DNA from: Sweltsa coloradensis
Taxonomy: Eukaryota; Arthropoda; Insecta; Plecoptera; Chloroperlidae
Length of the DNA stretch: 64,000 nucleotides
Direction: 5' to 3'
NCBI GenBank assembly: GCA_024449915.1
Contig: JAMZAV010000156.1
Coordinates: 62,001 to 126,000, forward strand
Shown: positions 35,208 through 45,975 of the stretch, piece after piece
Layout of the letters: every line of letters begins with the position of its first letter
Position numbering within the stretch: the first letter of the stretch is position 1
The notes under the pieces: model-generated
What the model was told of the DNA's origin: nothing
Database searches by the model: none
Seen by the model: only the letters and a program-made list of their open reading frames with translations
Position numbers and translations under genes: made by a program

Positions 35208-36768
35208 TTGAGCGAGGATATCTAGGACTACTTGTCACGTGCTTAAACCCATACTGATTAGCGAAAGTGCGAAAGACTCCAGATTTAAATTGTGGACCGT
35301 TGTCCGATACGACTTCTTCTGGAATGCCGAATCTGGCAAAGGTTGACTTGATCTTTTTGATGACATATTTGCTAGAAGTGAATGGTAAGAATAACACTTC
35401 AGGAAACCTCGAGTAATAATCGACAATTATAAGGTATGTTGATCCTTTGAAATGAAAGAGATCCATGGCCACCTTTTGCCACGCTCGTTGTGGGAGTGCG
35501 GATGGCTTCATCGGTTCACAAGGCTTTGTTCTTTCTTCAAGACAGGACTGACATTTGGAAACCATGTCTTTAATGTGTTGTCCAATCGAAGGCCACCATA
35601 CAGAGCTACGAGCACGCTCTCTGCACTTATTGATTCCAAGATGTCCTTCATGGATGGATTTCAAAACCTCCTTTCTCATACCTACTGGAATGATGAGTCG
35701 GTTGTCTTTCATAAGTAGGTCATGTTGAATCGTCAGGTTTGCTCTTTCCTGAAAGAAAGGTAGACAGTGTGGTATAAGATTGCTTTTGGTTGGCCAGCCC
35801 TTTTCGATGTATTCTCTGACCAACTTGCAGGTGTCGTCAGCCTCCTGAGCTTGCTTTATTTCACTCAAGCGCTTGTCAGTGGCCGGCAACTCCTGTACAA
35901 CATGTCCTACAAAGGCTTCTATCTCCTTCTGGAACGCACATCCTTCTACCGAACTGACACTTACAGGTTCTCTGGATAACGTGTCAGCTGTATACAAGTC
36001 CTTTCCAGGTACATGAGATACAGTGAACGAAAATCTCATGAGCCTCAGCCTCATTCGTAGAATCCTTGGTGACAACTCGTGCAATGACTTCTTGCCCATG
36101 ATCGGCACCAAGGGTAGGTGATCGGTTCGAATCTGAAAGTCCTTTCCTAAAAGGAAGTTTTCGAACTTTTCACACGCCCATACAATTCCTAGGGCCTCTT
36201 TTTCTATCTGAGCATATCTCTGTTCTGTTAGAGATAGGGCTCTGGACGCAAAAGCAACAGGACGCCAGACTCCAGTCTTGTCATTTTGTTCCATCACGGC
36301 TCCTAATCCGTAAGAGGATGCATCAGTTGTCAGACGAATTGGTTGATTGACATCATAAAACGTAAGGGTGGGTGCAGTCGAAAGCATCGTTTTAATGTGC
36401 TGGAACGCTTCTTCTTGCAGATGACCCCACACAAAAGCATTTGATTTATTTAACAACTCGCGTATCGGCTGTGTTATGTCAGCCAGGTTGGGTACAAATT
36501 GGAGCATCTGGTTAACCATGCCCAGTAGCCTACGAACGCCATGAACGTCAGTCGGACTCTTCATTTTGGAGATTGCAACAACCTTGTCTGGATCAGGTCG
36601 CAAGCCTCCTTCCCCCACAATGTAGCCAAGGAACTTGAGCTTGGAGACGCTGAATTGACATTTCGGCGCATTCAAGGTGATATGGCCCTCCTCCATTCTC
36701 TTGAGTACTTGATGTAAACGCTCGTCATGTTCCTTTTGATCTTTACCGAAGACCAAGACGTCGTCCAA
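35182..36768 (-). CDS. Gypsy pol segment 2: RT C-terminal part, RNase H, integrase core
   Basis: 528 codons. It starts at the RT active site (MDDVLVFG), continues with the thumb (LKFLGYIVGEGG), an RNase H domain (TTDASSYGLGAVM), the HHCC zinc region of integrase (HEGHLGINKCRERA..CQSC) and the DDE core (AMDLFHFKGSTYLI, VSDNGPQF). It breaks after the third catalytic residue region (SNGEAERAV). Confidence 0.9.
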   Translation of the reverse strand: MDDVLVFGKDQKEHDERLHQVLKRMEEGHITLNAPKCQFSVSKLKFLGYIVGEGGLRPDPDKVVAISKMKSPTDVHGVRRLLGMVNQMLQFVPNLADITQPIRELLNKSNAFVWGHLQEEAFQHIKTMLSTAPTLTFYDVNQPIRLTTDASSYGLGAVMEQNDKTGVWRPVAFASRALSLTEQRYAQIEKEALGIVWACEKFENFLLGKDFQIRTDHLPLVPIMGKKSLHELSPRILRMRLRLMRFSFTVSHVPGKDLYTADTLSREPVSVSSVEGCAFQKEIEAFVGHVVQELPATDKRLSEIKQAQEADDTCKLVREYIEKGWPTKSNLIPHCLPFFQERANLTIQHDLLMKDNRLIIPVGMRKEVLKSIHEGHLGINKCRERARSSVWWPSIGQHIKDMVSKCQSCLEERTKPCEPMKPSALPQRAWQKVAMDLFHFKGSTYLIIVDYYSRFPEVLFLPFTSSKYVIKKIKSTFARFGIPEEVVSDNGPQFKSGVFRTFANQYGFKHVTSSPRYPRSNGEAERAV

Positions 36769-37424
36769 GTGCGTAACCCTGCGAGTAGTTCTGACATTTT
36801 GCGTTGGTAAACTTTTGGCGCAGAAGTAATGCCAAATGGCATTCGATTAAAACAATATCTTCCTTCTGGGGTAATAAAAGTCGTTAGCTTTGCAGACTTT
36901 TGGGCTAATTTAATTTGCCAAAATCCGCTGTTGGCATCGAGTTTTGTGAATATTTTAGCCTCGCCAAGATGTCCCAATGCTTCGTCTATTTTCGGAAGCA
37001 TGTGTCGCTCCCGCTGGACGCTCTTATTTAGGTGTGTCAAATCCACACATATCCTTACAGAACCATCATTCTTCGGTACCACTACCATACCTGCACACCA
37101 CGTGGTTGGTTCATCCACCTTGGATATCACCTCGGCTTCTTCCATTCTCTTGAGTTCTTGTTGGACCTTCTTGACGAGAGGAAGTGCCACACGACGCGGA
37201 GTAGATATGGAATAGGGTTCAGCATCAGGCTTGAGTTTGATTACGTACTCGCCTTCCATCTGACCTAGCCCTGTAAACAACTTCGGAAACTTACGCTTGA
37301 CAGCGTCGACGTTAGTCAAATCTCTATGACGTAGGCCTCCTACCTCTTCGATTTTACCCACCAAGTTGAGGCCTTGAATTGCTGGTCTCCCCAGTAATGG
37401 TGTTGTTAAGGTTGCGAACAACAA
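36672..37424 (-). CDS. Gypsy pol segment 1: reverse transcriptase N-terminal part
   Basis: Open frame with RT motifs DLTHLNKSV, FTKLDANSGFWQI and FNRMPFGITSAP. The frame is lost just before the catalytic YMDD-type motif, which lies in the next frame at about 36768. Confidence 0.85.
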   Translation of the reverse strand: MLFATLTTPLLGRPAIQGLNLVGKIEEVGGLRHRDLTNVDAVKRKFPKLFTGLGQMEGEYVIKLKPDAEPYSISTPRRVALPLVKKVQQELKRMEEAEVISKVDEPTTWCAGMVVVPKNDGSVRICVDLTHLNKSVQRERHMLPKIDEALGHLGEAKIFTKLDANSGFWQIKLAQKSAKLTTFITPEGRYCFNRMPFGITSAPKVYQRKMSELLAGLRTWTTSWSSVKIKRNMTSVYIKYSREWRRAISP

Positions 37425-38577
37425 AAATACTTTGAAACGTCTCTTTATCTAGATATTTCAAGATTGCGTCGAACTGTCCTTTTACCTCGAGCGCAGATTG
37501 CCCAGGTCCAATAAGACGCTTGGTTGGGATACTGAGCTGTTGATGGCGGAACTTAGAATGGTACTGACCTTCCGAGATAACTGTAACATCGGCTCCCGTG
37601 TCGATCTTGAAACGGACAGGAACATCTTCCACGACGACCGTTGCTACCCAAGGATCACTTCCACGGCTCTCCACTTCTCCGAGAAAAGCTTCCTCCAGCT
37701 GGACTTCTCTAACTCGAGGTGGTGTTTGTTTAGATTTTGTGCGGCAATGTTTTTCATAATGTCCGACGATGTTGCAGCCACGACACTTGACGTCACGTGC
37801 AGGGCAGTCTTTAAAGGAGTGCATCGGTCGACCACATCGCCTACACTTTCCTTGTTTCTTGGACGTCGTTGCACCCTGATTTGGGTTGTTTTTGGGTTTT
37901 ACCCAGTTAGTTAGAACTGCGTCAACATGTGTACCCTCTTCCAAAGATCGCAGCACTTTTTGCTGGCCTTTGATTTCTTTGCTGCTTCTTGCTTTATCAA
38001 TAGCCTTTTGAAGAGTCAGATCAGGATCCATCTGTAGTGTTTCTGATAATTTTAAATCACGTAGGCCAACTACTAACCTATCTCTAATTAACTCGTCTTG
38101 AAGGGCACCATAACCACAATGTTTCACCAGTGTATACAAAGCAGTTATAAAGGATGCAACAGATTCCCCTTCTTCTTGTATGCGCTTATGAAATTTAGCA
38201 CGTTCAAATATGACATTTCTCCTTTTGACAAAGTGAGAATCAAATTTGTCCACGACAAGGGAGTAGTCCTGTTCTTGCTCAAGACTGAGTTTGAATGACA
38301 GGAGTATATCTTCTGCCTCATCGCCCATACAATAAATCAAGTTGTGAACTTGCTTGTCACTAGGCTCAGTTGAAAGCCCTGAAGAAATTCGAAATCTGTC
38401 AAACCTCCTAATCCATTTTGGCCAGGAAGGTGGATCTGAGAAGTCAAAATTTGTAGGTGGTTGAAGTTGGTATGCCTGTTGGCTTCTAGTGCTTACTTCA
38501 CTCTGGTTCCCGCCACCGGTGCTACCTTCACGCTGGTTCCCGCCGCCGGTGCTACCTTCACGCTGGTCTTGGGGCAT
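37354..38577 (-). CDS. Gypsy gag with nucleocapsid and protease
   Basis: 407 codons. A Gag capsid-like region is followed by two CCHC zinc knuckles at about residues 245-278 (CRRCGRPMHSFKDC and CRGCNIVGHYEKHC), then an aspartic protease with DTGAD at 326-330. The N-terminus has two near-identical GSTGGGNQ repeats. The protease end runs out of frame at about 37.4 kb and overlaps the next frame. This could be a programmed shift between protease and RT or a mutation. Confidence 0.9.
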   Translation of the reverse strand: MPQDQREGSTGGGNQREGSTGGGNQSEVSTRSQQAYQLQPPTNFDFSDPPSWPKWIRRFDRFRISSGLSTEPSDKQVHNLIYCMGDEAEDILLSFKLSLEQEQDYSLVVDKFDSHFVKRRNVIFERAKFHKRIQEEGESVASFITALYTLVKHCGYGALQDELIRDRLVVGLRDLKLSETLQMDPDLTLQKAIDKARSSKEIKGQQKVLRSLEEGTHVDAVLTNWVKPKNNPNQGATTSKKQGKCRRCGRPMHSFKDCPARDVKCRGCNIVGHYEKHCRTKSKQTPPRVREVQLEEAFLGEVESRGSDPWVATVVVEDVPVRFKIDTGADVTVISEGQYHSKFRHQQLSIPTKRLIGPGQSALEVKGQFDAILKYLDKETFQSIFVVRNLNNTITGETSNSRPQLGG

Positions 38578-38686
38578 GTTTCAGCTCGTGCCTCCTTTGA
38601 GGTTAGCTTCTAATTATGCACTTACTTCGTGATAAATAGATTAATATGAACAGTGTTTCATACCTTGTTCAATACCGCTGCCACCA

Positions 38687-38870
38687 TGCATTAAGATCAA
38701 CAGGTGTAGTAGTTTGTGATGCTATTTATTATTTAGAAACACATATGAATACACAAGATGTGAGTGAGCTACATGGTATCTAGACAGAGACCTTCATGCC
38801 AACCAGGACGTCACCCAGACGTCTGATGAACTGCCTAAGGCGTAACTATCCAATAGGCTGTTACTCTACA
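38687..38870 (-). repeat. 5' LTR of the Gypsy element
   Basis: 184 bp, upstream of the primer-binding site in element orientation. It should carry the promoter of the element. Confidence 0.93.
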
Positions 38871-40744
38871 AAGTACGAGAAAATACACGAAAGCCTAGGC
38901 CTACCTCCTCGTATGCTCCACAATTAATGCTTTCTACAATCTGCACTCTCTGCACACCACTCCAGACTTTAAAACTCAATCAGTTGATCTACGTATGAGT
39001 AAACAGCAAAATACACATCAGCAGACATATAATTTTTAAAAAAAGACCCATATTTCAATGAAACGACCACTACACCCACCTCAAAACGTTGGGCGTTTTG
39101 GTCGCAACCACTGGTCGACCAGAATATTAACGGTACGCTAGGCAATGGGTAGTGTGGTCGCCAAATCTGATTTACGGAACGCTATAATAGAAGACAGGTC
39201 GAACAGTCGTTTCTAGGGAACGTCGGAACGCAACCAAAGTAGATGCGAGATAGCAAACTCATGCAAATATTTCACCCCAACCCACGTATCTTCACGATGT
39301 GAAATAATCAACTCATCTGCATTGGAAATAAATTCTCTCCAAATGATACTTTGTGTTCCAGGCAAGTTCCGACAGTACGACCACCACAGCGAGGGAAACC
39401 AGGCGGCGTATGGCCAGCCTACTCCACCAGACTACAACCTGACTAGAATCACCACCCCTGTATCGTTACACGTGGCAGAAAACGACTGGCTGGCAGACCC
39501 TGAGGTAGGGTCACAAATTACTAGCACATTTTACGAAAACTATTTAAATCGCTCTGAGAGATGTAAAATAATTAGCTCAACTGAATGAATAATCGTAAAA
39601 TGTATGACCTTCGGTGTTTCCTATACAACGGTCTGATCGTGTAACTTGTTTCTTGCCGCAGGACGTGTCTTTATTGTCTGCTCAACTCCAGAATAAGATC
39701 GGCACTTTCGTCGTCCCCTTCCCTCCGTTTCGGTCACCAGGACTTCGTGTGGGGGAAAGACGCAAATAATCTCGTGTACGCTAAGGTGCTGGAATTATTG
39801 CAACAGTTTGGGAATTCCTCGTCCTCCGAGGAGTAAGACCAGCCGCTTCAGACCGACAAGTGGCATGATCCAAGTGACAGCAAAAAGTTTATTGCATTTT
39901 TTAAAATTGTACATGTATTTTTCAATTTGGTTGAAATAATTAAATTTTCTAATTTGATGTAACTTTCTTATGATTTAACATTGCAAAACCAAATTGGATC
40001 TTATAAAGGAGATTGATCCGGTTGATCCTAGATGTATCCACTAATTGTGTTGATTGTAGGAGATCATTTGGCAAGATTTAGCAATTATTAGTTATTCTAA
40101 GGACTCAGCCGCAGCATTTGCTATTTGGCTATGAAAATACTTGAACACAATCTTCATTCATAATTGACGGTGTCGAGTCTCGATCCAGCGACCATCTAAA
40201 TAAGAGTCTGGCACGAGAGCAACGTGCATGTATGGTCGATACTGGAACACAATTACGTTTGCCCAAGGGAATGCATTGTTAACACATTTATTTAGAAAGT
40301 TTAGTTTTGATAACGTTTTACGGTTTATCTTCATTAGAAAAAAATGTTATCGAAAAAGGTATTAGTAGTTGCTTTTATTGCAATTAACTTTCTGTGATAA
40401 CAACAATTTACAATTAGGTAAACATTACTTCATTGGACCTATCAATGGAGATTGTAATGACATTTACGTGTTACTGGTTTGAATTGATTTCGAAATGATC
40501 AATTTATTATTCGAGGGAAAGAAGCGACCGAGTCTTACGGAACACAAATATTTGTCTTGTACCGAATCACCACGAGCATCGTTCCCCAAATTACTCCTGG
40601 TAGAAAACAATAATATTATACCTACTTATCAATCAATCAATCCGATATGATAAGATCGGAAGTACATCGCCGTTATCACCAGCGACACGCAACAACCGTG
40701 TTCCGTCGGTAGATTCTTCTGTGGTCGCAAATCATAAGCTCACC

Positions 40745-40900
40745 GTTTTTAAGTAAGATAAACTAATTACTAATCTAAATACCAAACAAGAATTACATTT
40801 TATAATATAGACAAAGTAAGATAGTTATCAACCCTATCTGAGTGCCGAGTAAGAGGTTTCTATTTAAGTGATACAACAGCCTTGTCTGGAAGCAGCGCGA
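40745..40900 (+). promoter_or_regulatory. Lipase copy E promoter
   Basis: AAGTAAGATAAACTAAT (40751-40767) with a GATA core, TTATCAACCCTATC, TATTTAA at 40861-40867 and leader GGAAGCAGCGC. Collinear and highly similar to the copy D promoter, marking D/E as a recent duplication. Confidence 0.5.
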
Positions 40901-40986
40901 AGCAGAACGTCAGCACCCAGTACAAGAGGAAGGGCAGAACGACAGCAACCACAAGAAAGTGCCTCGTTCTGGACAAGTCGTGCAAC

Positions 40987-43900
40987 ATGCTGAAGAGAAT
41001 GATAATATTGTCCTGCTTATATCATGCCGCGCTGGGCAAGGACACTCACGACAAGCTAAGGGCAGAACGCCCTCTTAACCGTTTACATGAAAACGTACAG
41101 AAATACGACCCCGACGTAGATCTGTCTCCGGTAAGTTAAATACATACATTGATTGTTAATGGTTTTTACTGACCTTTCAATTGTGCACATATCGTACTGT
41201 AGACGAATGCAAGATAATACGAGGTTTAGAATTATTGATGTCTCTAATTTCACATTTTATGCCTGGAACATTTTTTCGTATCCTCGAATGCTTAGTATTT
41301 TCTTTAAATTGTCTCTAGTGGTTTGAAGCTCATCATTATGAATCTACTTTGTTTATAGCCTAAGATAATCCGCAGACACGGCTACCCGGCCGAGTCCCAC
41401 GAGGTGCAGACTGAAGACGGGTACCTGTTGACGCTGCATCGGATACCCGCTAGGTCACGGCCAGTGGTGTTCCTACAGCACGGTATCATATCTAGTTCGG
41501 CTGACTTCATATTTCAAGGCCCTGGCAAGGCTCTAGGTAACATAACACGCATCCCTCCAAAAAGGCTTGAATATCCTACTCATCTCTGTTATCGTCTTAC
41601 ATTACCATCAACGTCGTTTAAACTCATGAGAACCAAGTGTCTTCTTTGAAGATGTCTGATATCCACCACACTGAGTCAAGTGATTTTCGTTCCACTTTAC
41701 CCCCTTTTCTCTGGTGTCATCGCTCTGGTGAGAACAGCATCTATTTTCGGTGTCAGTTTAAGAGTGCGTATATGTGTGATACGTTCCGAATCAAAGCTCA
41801 CAATAAGTTGGCTTCGATCCCTCGTCCCTGCACTCCCTAACTTATGTTTCAGCGTACATCCTCTGGGACAGTGGGTACGATGTCTGGATCGGGAACTCTA
41901 GAGGTAACACCTACTCACGCAGTCATGTCTCGCTGTCTCCCAGTGACTCGAAGTTTTGGGATTTCAGGTAATAATGAGCAGATTGGGTAAACAAACTTGA
42001 GTTCTGTGACTGGTACAGGGAGGGACCCCATCGAAATGTTGAGGTTGTGTCACTGCTTTAAAATTGAAGATAAATGCATATAATTTATTTCAGGAACACA
42101 TTTTACCAAATTCTTGCAAAATTACTGTATAAGAAGGACTATTTGCCTTAATAATGTCACCTTCTGTGAAATCCGTTGATGACATGATAGAGATTGGTTG
42201 CACTGGACACACTTCTGACTACTGAAATGTATAAAATGTTTATGTATATAAAAATATGTATACAAAAATGTTACAAGCAGCACATTCTTGGGCTTTCTTT
42301 GTAGATTTTCAATTTTGCCATTGTCCCTTTCATTTTTATACCACGCCCTTTCTCTATGAAAACGGCAATGGATTGACATAATACCTAGATGTATGCTCGA
42401 TGCTGTTAAGAATCAAAAGTTGCAAGTAAACAGTTCTGGCTTTGCGTCACTGGCGGGGCAAACGATAATTACAATCATTTAAGATGGTAATTTTACTTCG
42501 TACATTCCTGTAACTCAATACCTTCAAAGACGTACGAAAAGTACTTTCAAGCTAGACAAAACACTGCTTCATAATCGGTTATGTTGCAGAAACTCTTGTG
42601 TAGAGAAATAAAGCATTTCACATGACCATAAAGGCGTAACTAAGACTCCACTCCTTAGCTTTCACGAGATTATCGGATAAATAAGCGCACAGTCATTGAT
42701 CGAGATTGAGGTGCCCTTGTGTGCTCCCAATGGAAGTGGATGTAAAAATGATCAAATGGCGAGTGAATCCAGGACCTCAAGAAAGTGAAAACAAAGCGTC
42801 GGGACCTCGGCTAAACCGGGTAAAGCACCTTGGACGGTTTATGCTCGCGGCCCCACGCTTGTGGCCTGTTAGTATTCTGTTTTTGAAAGTTTTAACCCAG
42901 ATCGTTGTTTATGCACAGTGTCTACAAAGGATTAATTTTGTCTTAGCCCAATTTACTCGAGGTATATTTCAAAGTTGCCTTGTGCGCAATGGTCCTTTGC
43001 GCAGCTTCCACGAGATGGGTGTGTACGACCTGCCTGCTGTGATCGACTACATGCTCAATGTGACCGGCCAACCAGACCTGTTCTACGTCGGACATTCTCA
43101 GGGTACCACAATATTCTACGTGATGGCGTCGATCAAGACCGAGTACAACGCTAAAGTCAAGGCGATGTTCAGTCTGGCTCCCATTGCCTTCGTAAGCCAC
43201 TCTAAGAGTCCGTTATATCTGATTGCACCAATTGTCGACATCGTTGAGGTAAGCTTACTCTAGAGTATACAAAAGAGATTCATGTGAAATGTAGAGTGAA
43301 ATTATTTTAACCATTTGTGGCATTCCAATCATTAGTTGCCGTCTTTTTACATTCAAATAAGGAAAATAACAAACATTGACATTCATGGAAGCCATTTGCT
43401 CCATTTCTGGAAACCTTTCTAAACATTTTCTGTAAAATCTGTAAAATGCACCCGGCCCCACAATATTACTTTTTAGTGACTAATCGTTCCTCCTTTGTTT
43501 AGTTTGCAGCACAGTTGCTTGGGATCGACGAGGTCCTACCTCAGGGCAAACTAACGAAGCTTCTTGCTAAGTACGTGTGTGAGCCATACTCCATCAAAGC
43601 GAAGTTCTGCGAGATTCCGCTGATCCTGGCAATCGGGCTCGACGCCCAGCAGTTCAATGAGGTAAAACGCAACCTGTCCCTTTTCAGGGGACTAGCCTGG
43701 TTCGACGCCCAGCATTTCAATGAGGTAAAACGCAACCTGTCCTTGGCTACCTGGTTCGGACAGCCAGTTCATGGAACCAGCATACCATGAGTCCACTTCG
43801 GGGACCTTAGCGTTCGAGCAGCATTTCAATGGGTAAAACGCCCGCCATTTCAGGGGAAAGCAACTGTTTCCCCCTTTTCAATGAGGGAAACGACACCGTT

Positions 43901-45618
43901 CTTTTCAGGGACAACGGTCACGCCCTTTTCAGGACTAGCTGTAAACGCACCCGCTTTCAGAGGACTTACGTTTATTATTCTGATACTTCAACAGTTAACT
44001 AGTAGACGCAACCTGTCTCTGAAAAGTCTATTTTAAGTGCACATTGAAATAGCGAATTAATAGCTGGAACGAACAATATTACTTTGTAACTATAATAGGT
44101 ACATTATAAATATGTTGAAACACTCGACGATTTGGTACAATTCACGGACGTTCATAAGAATAATTCAATTTACAAAAGGTGGGGAAATAAAGGAAAAAAA
44201 GAAAAAAATGAAACAGGAAAATCAATAATAAAATAAAAAGTTACAAATGATTTGACATTCCATTAAATTTCGATAGGTTGCCAAAATCTTTGCACATGTC
44301 CAAACAGGGTATATCAAAACTTCGTCTAAGCAACCCAAGTAAGAGATTCTTATCTTGGGTAAATTTCCAATCGAAGCTGTCCCTTCACCGGGACGGGTAG
44401 CTCATAAGGGTCATTTCGAATGGGACAATTGGAACCTCGTCTTGCCTAGGGGACTAAGCGGTTGACGCACTAGTAATGGGGTTCATTTAGCGGAGCTGGT
44501 CTTTGAAGGGTAATTTTAGTATTTAGGTGGAAAGCAGAAGTTATATTTTATCGCACATGTTAGATTTCAAAGGCAAACAGTTGGGTTGTTGCGTAGAGTG
44601 CTGCCGGATACCGGTCAACCCAGCAAAATGTGACGCGGCAAGATTATTTACTTGAAAGAATGATCTGGTGGTAAAAAATTCTTCCAAAAACTTAGGAGGT
44701 TCCATATGCAATTTCCAGACATATGCACATGTGCAGAGGTGAAACCTACGAACGTTCCCTATGCAACCACAGTAGTATACTATCAGATGCACATTTCCCA
44801 TGCGAGGTTAACCATACGAGCGTTACCTATAGGGTGACTTTTGAGGACAATTTTGGGAACACTCGTATTGCCTATAGTTATAGGCTGGTTGATTAGATAG
44901 GGGTTTATTTAGGGAGCTGGTCTTTGTCGCTGGAAGTGTTTAGTATTTAGGGGTGGGAAAACACAAATATTATATTTTATTCTGACACTGATGATTGAAA
45001 TTGAAAGCCAAGGGGTGGGGTTGGAGCACTGAACAAAGTAGATGCGAGATGGCAAACCCATGCAAATAAATTGTACCGACCCATGCATCTTTACAATGTG
45101 AAATAGTCAACTCATCTGTGTTGGAAATAAATTCTCTCCAAATGATACTTTGTGTTCCAGGCAAGTTCCGACAGTATGACCACCATGGCGAGGGAAACCT
45201 GGCGGCGTATGGCCGGCCTACTCCACCAGACTACAACCTGACTAGAATCACCACCCCTGTATCCTTACACGTGGCAGTCAACGACTTGCTGGCAGACCCT
45301 GAGGTAGGGTCACAAATTACGACAAAATTATAAGAAAACTATTGATTTGCAATGATCGATTTAATGTTTTATGTCAGTTGAATGAAATACCGTTATAAAA
45401 ATGCATTTTACGCCCAGATCGTGTGAACTTCTTTCTTGCCGCAGGACGTGTCTTTGTTGGCTGCTCAACTCCAGAATAAGATCGGCACTTTTGTCGTCCC
45501 CTACCCTCCGTTCAGTCACCTGGACTTCTTGTGGGGGACAGACGCCAATACTCTCGTGTACGCTAAGGTGCTGGAATTATTGCAACAGATGGGGAATCCC
45601 TCGTCCTCCGAGGAGTAA
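40987..45618 (+). CDS. Acid lipase copy E, one decayed exon
   Basis: Exons: 40987-41130, 41359-41536, 41853-41967, 43005-43248, 43503-43661, (exon 6 about 44597-44670, decayed), 45161-45303, 45445-45618. Start ATG heads signal peptide [17 protein letters not shown]. Oxyanion motif FLQHGII, nucleophile GHSQG, catalytic Asp in NDLLADPE and His in [11 protein letters not shown] are all present. Exon 6 keeps its GCGTAG acceptor and scattered identity (GCTGCCGG..ACCCAGC) but is about 11 nt short and out of frame. It lies inside 43.7-45.0 kb, which resembles the low-quality stretch at 4.5-8.8 kb. If exon 6 is restored by better sequence, E would encode about 413 aa. Skipping it would shift frame, since exon 6 is 85 nt. 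Confidence 0.85.
43630..43965 (+). repeat. Exon-5-derived minisatellite spilling into intron 5 (copy E)
   Basis: The exon 5 end plus donor (GACGCCCAGCAGTTCAATGA with GGTAAAACGCAACC) is repeated 63 nt later, again with a donor, then in at least three decaying copies marked by CATTTCAATGGGTAAAACG and CTTTTCAGGGG-like blocks. The first 63-nt step is in frame and open (21 residues). Confidence 0.7.
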
Positions 45619-45686
45619 GACCAGCCAGCTTCAGATTATCCCTGTTGGACCGACAATTGGCATGATTCTTGGAGACGGACCGTCCA

Positions 45687-45800
45687 AGCATGACTCGCGA
45701 CACGACTCACGACACGACACGACACGACACGCAAGACACGACACGAACAAAACACGACACGACACGACACGACACGACACGACACGACACGACACGACAG
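45687..45800. repeat. CACGA-type pentanucleotide microsatellite
   Basis: Irregular then pure runs of ACACG, starting about 70 bp after the copy E stop codon, so probably in the 3' UTR or just beyond. Confidence 0.95.
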
Positions 45801-45837
45801 TACGTTTTCTTTTGAGTTTCCCTGTAAAGTTATTACA

Positions 45838-45975
45838 TAAAAGAAGAAGAAGAAGAAGAAGAAGAAGAAGAAGAAGAAGAAGAAGAAGAAGAAGAAGAAG
45901 AAGAAGAAGAAGAAAGAAGAAGAAGAAGAAGAAGAAGAAGAAGAAGAAGAAGAAGAAGAAGAAGAAGAAGAAAGT
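45838..45975. repeat. AAG trinucleotide microsatellite
   Basis: About 45 AAG units with one interruption. The lysine/arginine-only ORF across it is an artefact. Confidence 0.97.

Larger units (their letters stand above)
34274..38870 (-). mobile_element. Full-length Ty3/Gypsy LTR retrotransposon, 4597 bp
   Basis: Two 184-bp LTRs (34274-34457 and 38687-38870) read identically to my eye, with TG..CA ends and a 5-bp target duplication AAGTA (34269-34273, 38871-38875). It is antisense to the lipase gene. Next to the 5' LTR (right) lies a primer-binding-site candidate beginning TGGTGGCAGCGG on the minus strand. Next to the 3' LTR (left) is a purine tract AGAAAGGGAGA. Coding order gag, protease, RT, RNase H, integrase defines Ty3/Gypsy; no envelope gene is present. 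The reading frame is broken at several points although the LTRs look new. Confidence 0.93.
33951..39235. mobile_element. MITE split by the Gypsy insertion
   Basis: GGTTGCGTTCCG with TAGAAGCGACTGGTCGACC at the left matches, inverted, GGTCGAACAGTCGTTTCTAG with CGGAACGCAACC at the right. Without the retrotransposon the element is about 690 bp. It lies in copy D intron 6; other copies lack it. Confidence 0.65.
25634..39836 (+). pseudogene. Acid lipase copy D, frameshifted in exon 8 and interrupted by transposons
   Basis: Exons: 25634-25774, 26005-26182, 26917-27031, 28098-28344, 33383-33541, 33704-33788, 39362-39504, 39662-39836. Exons 1-7 are open with correct splice sites and family lengths. 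Start chosen at 25634 because it heads the signal peptide [17 protein letters not shown] and matches the copy C and E starts; an in-frame ATG at 25544 would add a non-hydrophobic 30-residue extension. Nucleophile GHSEG, Asp in NDWLADPE. Exon 8 is 175 nt, one more than in every paralog: the insertion and clustered substitutions hit the block that should read HLDFLWG. The frame shifts, the catalytic His is lost and an early TAA follows. Intron 4 is 5.0 kb (254 bp in E) and intron 6 is 5.6 kb with a Gypsy element. Probably a dying copy, unless the extra base is a sequence error. Confidence 0.8.

Noticed and set aside
34274..38870. Envelope gene or endogenous virus
   Set aside because: No reading frame between integrase and the 3' LTR beyond the integrase C-terminus; this is an env-less retrotransposon.
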